Positions 25,103 through 29,140 of a DNA stretch of 29,140 nt are shown here, one piece after another. A model generated the notes under the pieces. That model was not told the origin of the DNA and did not search any database. It saw only the letters and a program-made list of their open reading frames with translations. This DNA comes from Flavobacteriia bacterium (lineage in GTDB: Bacteria; Bacteroidota; Bacteroidia; Flavobacteriales; Flavobacteriaceae): positions 1-29,140 of the forward strand of contig DRQI01000343.1 of assembly GCA_011330545.1 (NCBI GenBank), given 5' to 3'. Both the position numbers and the translations under genes were made by a program. The number at the start of each line of letters is the position of its first letter. The first letter of the stretch is position 1.

Positions 25103-28100
25103 ATGAAATGTAAATTTTACAATTTATGTTTCTTTTTTGTGTTGTTTAGCAGCTTGCTATTACATGCTCAAGAAAGAACAATTACGGGTGTTGTCTCAGA
25201 TGAAACGGGGCCTTTGCCGGGAGTTAGTATCATCATAAAAGGTACAACTACAGGAACAGAAACAGATTTTGACGGAAAATATGCTATAAAAGCAAATACC
25301 GGAGATATATTAAAATTTAGTTTTGTAGGAATGAAGGCTCAAGAAATTGCGGTGGGTGTTTCTAATACCATCAATGTGGTATTACAAGCAGATAATATCT
25401 TAGAAGAAGTAATTGTAACAGGAGTTGCCAGCGGTACCTCAAGAAAAAAAGTAGGGGTTGCAGTAAATTCAGTAAAATCAGAAGACTTACAAGTAGCCGG
25501 AGCCCAATCTATAGACCAAGCCCTTCAGGGTAAAATTGCCGGTACCGTAATACAATCGGTTTCAGGGCAACCGGGCCAACAACAAAATATTGTGTTAAGA
25601 GCTATCAATAGTATTAATGGTTCTCAGCCTATGATATTGATTGACGGAGTAGAAGTGTTGACCGGAAGTTCGAGTATTGGAGGAAATTCTAACAGAAGTT
25701 CCCGGTTATCAGATATCGATTTTAGCACCATTGAAAGAGTAGAAACAATTTCAGGAGCCGCAGCAGGAACTATTTATGGCGCCCAAGGTGCAAACGGAGT
25801 AATCAATATCATTACAAAAAAAGGTAAAATAGGAAAAGCAAAAATTATGATTCGCTCTAACATTGGCATTTCACAAGTCATTGCAGATGATGCCATGCGA
25901 AAAGCCAGGTTTCACCATTACAATACCAATGCACAAGGCTTTCTTGTTGATTTGAATGGCACACCGGTTACTCAGTTAAACGGCGAATCACAATACCTAC
26001 CGGTATCTATTGCTTCCATTGATGTAAATGGCACCCAATTAGGAGTAGACGGTATTAATAATATTCCCTATGCCGAGCCGCTTTTTGATGCCACCGATGT
26101 ACTTTTTAAAGATGCACTAAATCAAACATACGGAGTTACCGTATCCGGAGGGTCTGAAAATATCAACTATTTAGTTTCCGGTAACCGTACCGAACAAGAA
26201 AGTGTGTTAGTAGAAGGAAAATACGTAAAATATGACGCAAGGATTAATTTGGGCTTTAACATCTCAGAAAAAATTAAAGTCAGTACGCGTTTTGATGTCA
26301 TCAATAGTATCAACGATACAGGAACCAATACAGATAATGCCAACTCAAATAACTTAATTAACAATGTGTTTCAAAATTTACCACATGTTAATTTAAATGT
26401 TAGAAATAGCGATGGCGATTTGGTAGTACAACCCGATTTAACAGACCCCAATTCGACAAATCCATTTTTCTTTAGAGATATACAAACCAGGCAAGATGAA
26501 ATAACCAGGTATATTGCCAATGTTAATTTAACCTATAACCCTATTGATATTTTATCGTTTAACGTAAAATATGGTTATGATACCTATACTCAAGATTTTA
26601 CATTTTTCCAAGAAAATCAGAGTGACCATCAACAAGCCAGTTCAATAGGAAGTAATATAACAGGGCGGATAAACTTGTTTCAAACACAAGAATATTTTCA
26701 AAACCTGTTAGCTTCTGCAAACTTAACACTCGATTTTAAAGAAAAATTCGGATGGAATACACCGTTTGTTTCTACTACTACAGTTAATTTCGACTGGAGA
26801 GATCGAAATTTTAAAAGAAGTAGTATTAGCGGCACCGACAATCCGTTCGGAGGGTTTGGTGATTTTAATATCAATCAATCAAGTACCAAAACATTTAATG
26901 GTTTCTTTGAATCACCCTTTAGAACCTATGGTTTTTTAGTCAATCAAAAGTTTGACTACGGTTCTTTATTTGGATTTTCAGGAGGCTTTAGAACCGATTT
27001 TTCAAATAGGTTTGGTAACGGGCAGTCTTTTACATTCCCCAGAGCCGATGCCTATTTTAATATTGCCGATTTATGGAAAAATGATTTGGTAAAGACCTTT
27101 AAACTGAGAGGAGCTTATGGAGAAGCGGGTATTCAACCGCCTTTCGGACAAAACCTTTTAACATTAAGCGGCCTTACTGCCGGAAGTGAAGTGCCTGTGG
27201 CATTTCCAACACCATTAGGAAACCAAGACCTAAAAGTAGAACGGTCAAAAGAAATAGAAGTGGGTGTTGATTATACCATTACACCCAGTACCGGAAGTTG
27301 GTTTTCTAGGCTCAACGGGTCATTTAATTATTTTGATAGAGAAACTACCGATGTTATTTTCTTTTCTGAAACACCCCCTAGTACCGGATCAGCACAATTA
27401 TTTGACAATGCCTATGCTATTACCAGTGATGGTGTTGAATTTACGTTAGATTCAAAAATGTTTAAATCTGATAAATTTAGTTGGGATTTTGGGTTGCGTT
27501 TTTCTAGTTCTAAAGCCATTTTAGATAAAATTAACAGTGGCCAGCCCCTAGTAGTCAGCAATTTCTTTGTATTAGAAGAAGGCCAAGAAATAGGTACTTT
27601 CTCAACATTTGAAGTGCTGACAAGTTTAGACCAAACCGACTTACAAGGCAATCGTATCATTGCAGCAGCCGATGAAAGTGATTTTACCATCGCCAGTAGT
27701 GGTTATGTGGTAAATAAAAATACCGGTAAAGTAGTAATTACCCCAGACAAAAGGGTGGTGGGCAGTGCACAGCCAGATTTTGTAATGACCTTTATCAACG
27801 ATTTTACCTTTAATAACTTTGTGAGCTTATCTGTGCAAATAGATTGGTTTGAAGGGCTTGACGTTTACAATAGGTCAAAACAGTGGTTATATAATAATAG
27901 TATCCATGCAGATACTGCTGTACCCGTTACCATTGAAGACCCAACAGGTACTCCACAAACAGGAGCCTTTGTTGCTTATTATACCTCGTTATATAATACC
28001 AATGTGCCCTTAAATCACTTTGTTGAAGATGCTTCCTTTTTAAGATTTAGGGATATCAGTTTGAATTTTAAGCTGAATGAAGTGATGAAACTAGACTTTT

Positions 28101-28273
28101 TAGAATCTATCAACTTAAAGATTTCCGGTAGAAATTTAATTACCATTACAGATTATACCGGTTTAGACCCTGAAGCGGCAAGAACATTTGGCAATACGTT
28201 CCAAAAAGGTTTTGATGAATTTACACATCCAAATACTAAGAGTTATAACTTTAGTTTGAATATCACTTTTTAA
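25103..28273 (+). CDS. SusC/RagA-family TonB-linked outer-membrane protein
   Basis: A 1056-residue receptor of the SusC type, which forms the outer-membrane channel of glycan- or peptide-uptake complexes with a SusD lipoprotein lid. The signal peptide (1-22, ending L-L-H-A-Q) precedes a carboxypeptidase-regulatory-like domain (~25-90, ITGVVSDETGPLPGVSIIIK and ETDFDGKYAIKA). The linker is NILEEVIVTGVASG. The plug (~115-240) carries the SusC signature IDQALQGKIAGTVIQ, the LRAINSINGSQPMILIDGVEV motif and GANGVINIITKKG. The barrel then runs to a final strand SYNFSLNITF. It is followed 15 bp later by its SusD partner. No glycoside hydrolase is visible in the window, so the substrate cannot be guessed. 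Regulation may come from the phased repeats upstream. Confidence 0.95.
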   Translation: MKCKFYNLCFFFVLFSSLLLHAQERTITGVVSDETGPLPGVSIIIKGTTTGTETDFDGKYAIKANTGDILKFSFVGMKAQEIAVGVSNTINVVLQADNILEEVIVTGVASGTSRKKVGVAVNSVKSEDLQVAGAQSIDQALQGKIAGTVIQSVSGQPGQQQNIVLRAINSINGSQPMILIDGVEVLTGSSSIGGNSNRSSRLSDIDFSTIERVETISGAAAGTIYGAQGANGVINIITKKGKIGKAKIMIRSNIGISQVIADDAMRKARFHHYNTNAQGFLVDLNGTPVTQLNGESQYLPVSIASIDVNGTQLGVDGINNIPYAEPLFDATDVLFKDALNQTYGVTVSGGSENINYLVSGNRTEQESVLVEGKYVKYDARINLGFNISEKIKVSTRFDVINSINDTGTNTDNANSNNLINNVFQNLPHVNLNVRNSDGDLVVQPDLTDPNSTNPFFFRDIQTRQDEITRYIANVNLTYNPIDILSFNVKYGYDTYTQDFTFFQENQSDHQQASSIGSNITGRINLFQTQEYFQNLLASANLTLDFKEKFGWNTPFVSTTTVNFDWRDRNFKRSSISGTDNPFGGFGDFNINQSSTKTFNGFFESPFRTYGFLVNQKFDYGSLFGFSGGFRTDFSNRFGNGQSFTFPRADAYFNIADLWKNDLVKTFKLRGAYGEAGIQPPFGQNLLTLSGLTAGSEVPVAFPTPLGNQDLKVERSKEIEVGVDYTITPSTGSWFSRLNGSFNYFDRETTDVIFFSETPPSTGSAQLFDNAYAITSDGVEFTLDSKMFKSDKFSWDFGLRFSSSKAILDKINSGQPLVVSNFFVLEEGQEIGTFSTFEVLTSLDQTDLQGNRIIAAADESDFTIASSGYVVNKNTGKVVITPDKRVVGSAQPDFVMTFINDFTFNNFVSLSVQIDWFEGLDVYNRSKQWLYNNSIHADTAVPVTIEDPTGTPQTGAFVAYYTSLYNTNVPLNHFVEDASFLRFRDISLNFKLNEVMKLDFLESINLKISGRNLITITDYTGLDPEAARTFGNTFQKGFDEFTHPNTKSYNFSLNITF

Positions 28274-28288
28274 TTAAAAAAAATAAAT

Positions 28289-29140
28289 ATGATGAATAAA
28301 ATAAAATTTTTATCACTTTTCTTACTTATTATATTGGCAATTACATCTTGTCAAGATAATATTCTAGATACGAATATTGACCCGGTCAATGATAATGATC
28401 CAACACTTGATGGAACAGTAAGTACGGTTTCAGGAATGGAATCCTTTGCGAAAGGCGTTTACAACCATACGGTAGACCCTGTCAATAATGGTGTATTTTT
28501 CTGGTTTACGTACGGGTTTCACGAAACTATGGGAGACGTGTTAACCATGCCATGGGGTAATTTTGGTGGTAGGTGGGTCAACCAAACCGAGTCTATAGTA
28601 TTAGATGATGGCACCGTTGTTACACCTCCTTCAGGAGGGCCACAACCCGGAGAAATAGCCGTTAGAAACACCAGGGCTGCAGGTAGCGATAATATGACCC
28701 AATATGAATGGGTTGACATGTACGGTATTATCGGGCAATGTAATATTATTTTAGAAAATATTGAAAATGTACAAGGTGCCACCGCTAGCCAGCAAGATGC
28801 TTTTAAAGCTTGGGCTTTGTGGTGGAAAGCCTATGCCTACCATAGAATCGGTTCTATGTATGAAGTGGGCGTAATTGTCAATACCCCCGGAGAAGTAAAC
28901 AATAATTTTGTTGAAAATGATGCCATTATTGCTGAGTCAAACAGGCTTTTAGGTGACTTAGAAACGTTGTTAGGTGGTGTGGCAAATACAGGGGAATTTA
29001 ATACTATATTTGCCAATGCCCAAATAGAAATTACCGGTACCAATGTTGATATAGTAGGCTTACAAGAAAATATTAATACGTTGAAGGCTAGAAATATGGT
29101 TTATAATACTAAAGTTGCTGATATGACTAGTGCCGATTGG
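28289..29140 (+). CDS. SusD/RagB-family surface lipoprotein, 3' end outside window
   Basis: 284 codons are visible and the frame is still open at the window end; the family is usually 450-600 residues. The lipoprotein signal (MMNKIKFLSLFLLIILAITS) ends at Cys21, followed by QDNILDTNIDP, an acidic linker typical of surface-exported Bacteroidota lipoproteins. SusD features visible are the substrate-free N-terminal TPR-like helices, including WVDMYGIIGQCNIILENIE (the conserved W..Y..I..CN.IL pattern), ALWWKAYAYHRIGSMYEVG and the following INTP-like loop. Two start codons are adjacent (28289 and 28292) and I take the first. It is co-transcribed with the susC-like gene, 15 bp apart, and encodes the substrate-capturing lid of that transporter. 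Confidence 0.93.
   Translation, partial: MMNKIKFLSLFLLIILAITSCQDNILDTNIDPVNDNDPTLDGTVSTVSGMESFAKGVYNHTVDPVNNGVFFWFTYGFHETMGDVLTMPWGNFGGRWVNQTESIVLDDGTVVTPPSGGPQPGEIAVRNTRAAGSDNMTQYEWVDMYGIIGQCNIILENIENVQGATASQQDAFKAWALWWKAYAYHRIGSMYEVGVIVNTPGEVNNNFVENDAIIAESNRLLGDLETLLGGVANTGEFNTIFANAQIEITGTNVDIVGLQENINTLKARNMVYNTKVADMTSADW

Overview
The window is AT-rich chromosomal DNA from a member of the Bacteroidota, most likely a Flavobacteriaceae-type marine or environmental bacterium. The evidence is the SusC/SusD pair, an Oar-like TonB receptor with an N-terminal carboxypeptidase-like domain, GSCFA and DUF4468-type proteins, histidine kinases with periplasmic TPR sensors, signal peptides ending in A-Q, and a Bacteroidota-type -7 box (TAnnTTTG) in front of one receptor gene. 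No tRNA, rRNA, CRISPR array, transposase or prophage gene was seen.

Layout. Bases 1-5100 hold the 3' end of alaS, a GSCFA-domain protein, a single-domain rhodanese on the minus strand and a secreted PQQ-like beta-propeller protein, separated by clear hairpin terminators and two compact GC-rich structured blocks. Bases 5123-7811 encode a TPR sensor kinase and its NarL/LuxR-type response regulator. Bases 7804-13561 hold a secreted M20 amidohydrolase (minus), a multi-spanning membrane protein (plus) and a very large secreted BNR/Asp-box propeller protein (minus), with a cluster of hairpins between the last two. Bases 13729-17304 hold a TPM-domain protein with a glycine-rich tail, a DUF4468-like protein, the ribosome-assembly GTPase Der (minus) and a small two-TM protein.

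Bases 17800-29140 are the most interesting part. A LytTR response regulator and two tandem LytS-type sensor proteins form a minus-strand operon. It lies between an Oar-like TonB-dependent receptor (17930-21172) and a SusC/SusD pair (25103 to beyond the window end). The first sensor gene in the operon has lost the phospho-accepting histidine and the glycine-rich ATP-lid motif and looks like a pseudokinase. The second sensor is canonical. Upstream of each receptor, in the same orientation, lies an array of the short motif TYAMATCA repeated at exactly 21-bp intervals: three copies before the Oar-like receptor and four before the SusC gene. A 21-bp direct-repeat period is the classical geometry of LytTR binding sites. 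The working hypothesis is a self-contained regulatory circuit (kinase plus pseudokinase plus LytTR regulator) that controls both outer-membrane uptake systems. This is inference from sequence; no expression or binding data were available.

All coordinates, motif positions and residue numbers were derived by eye from the sequence. Family names come from recognising motifs, not from database searches.
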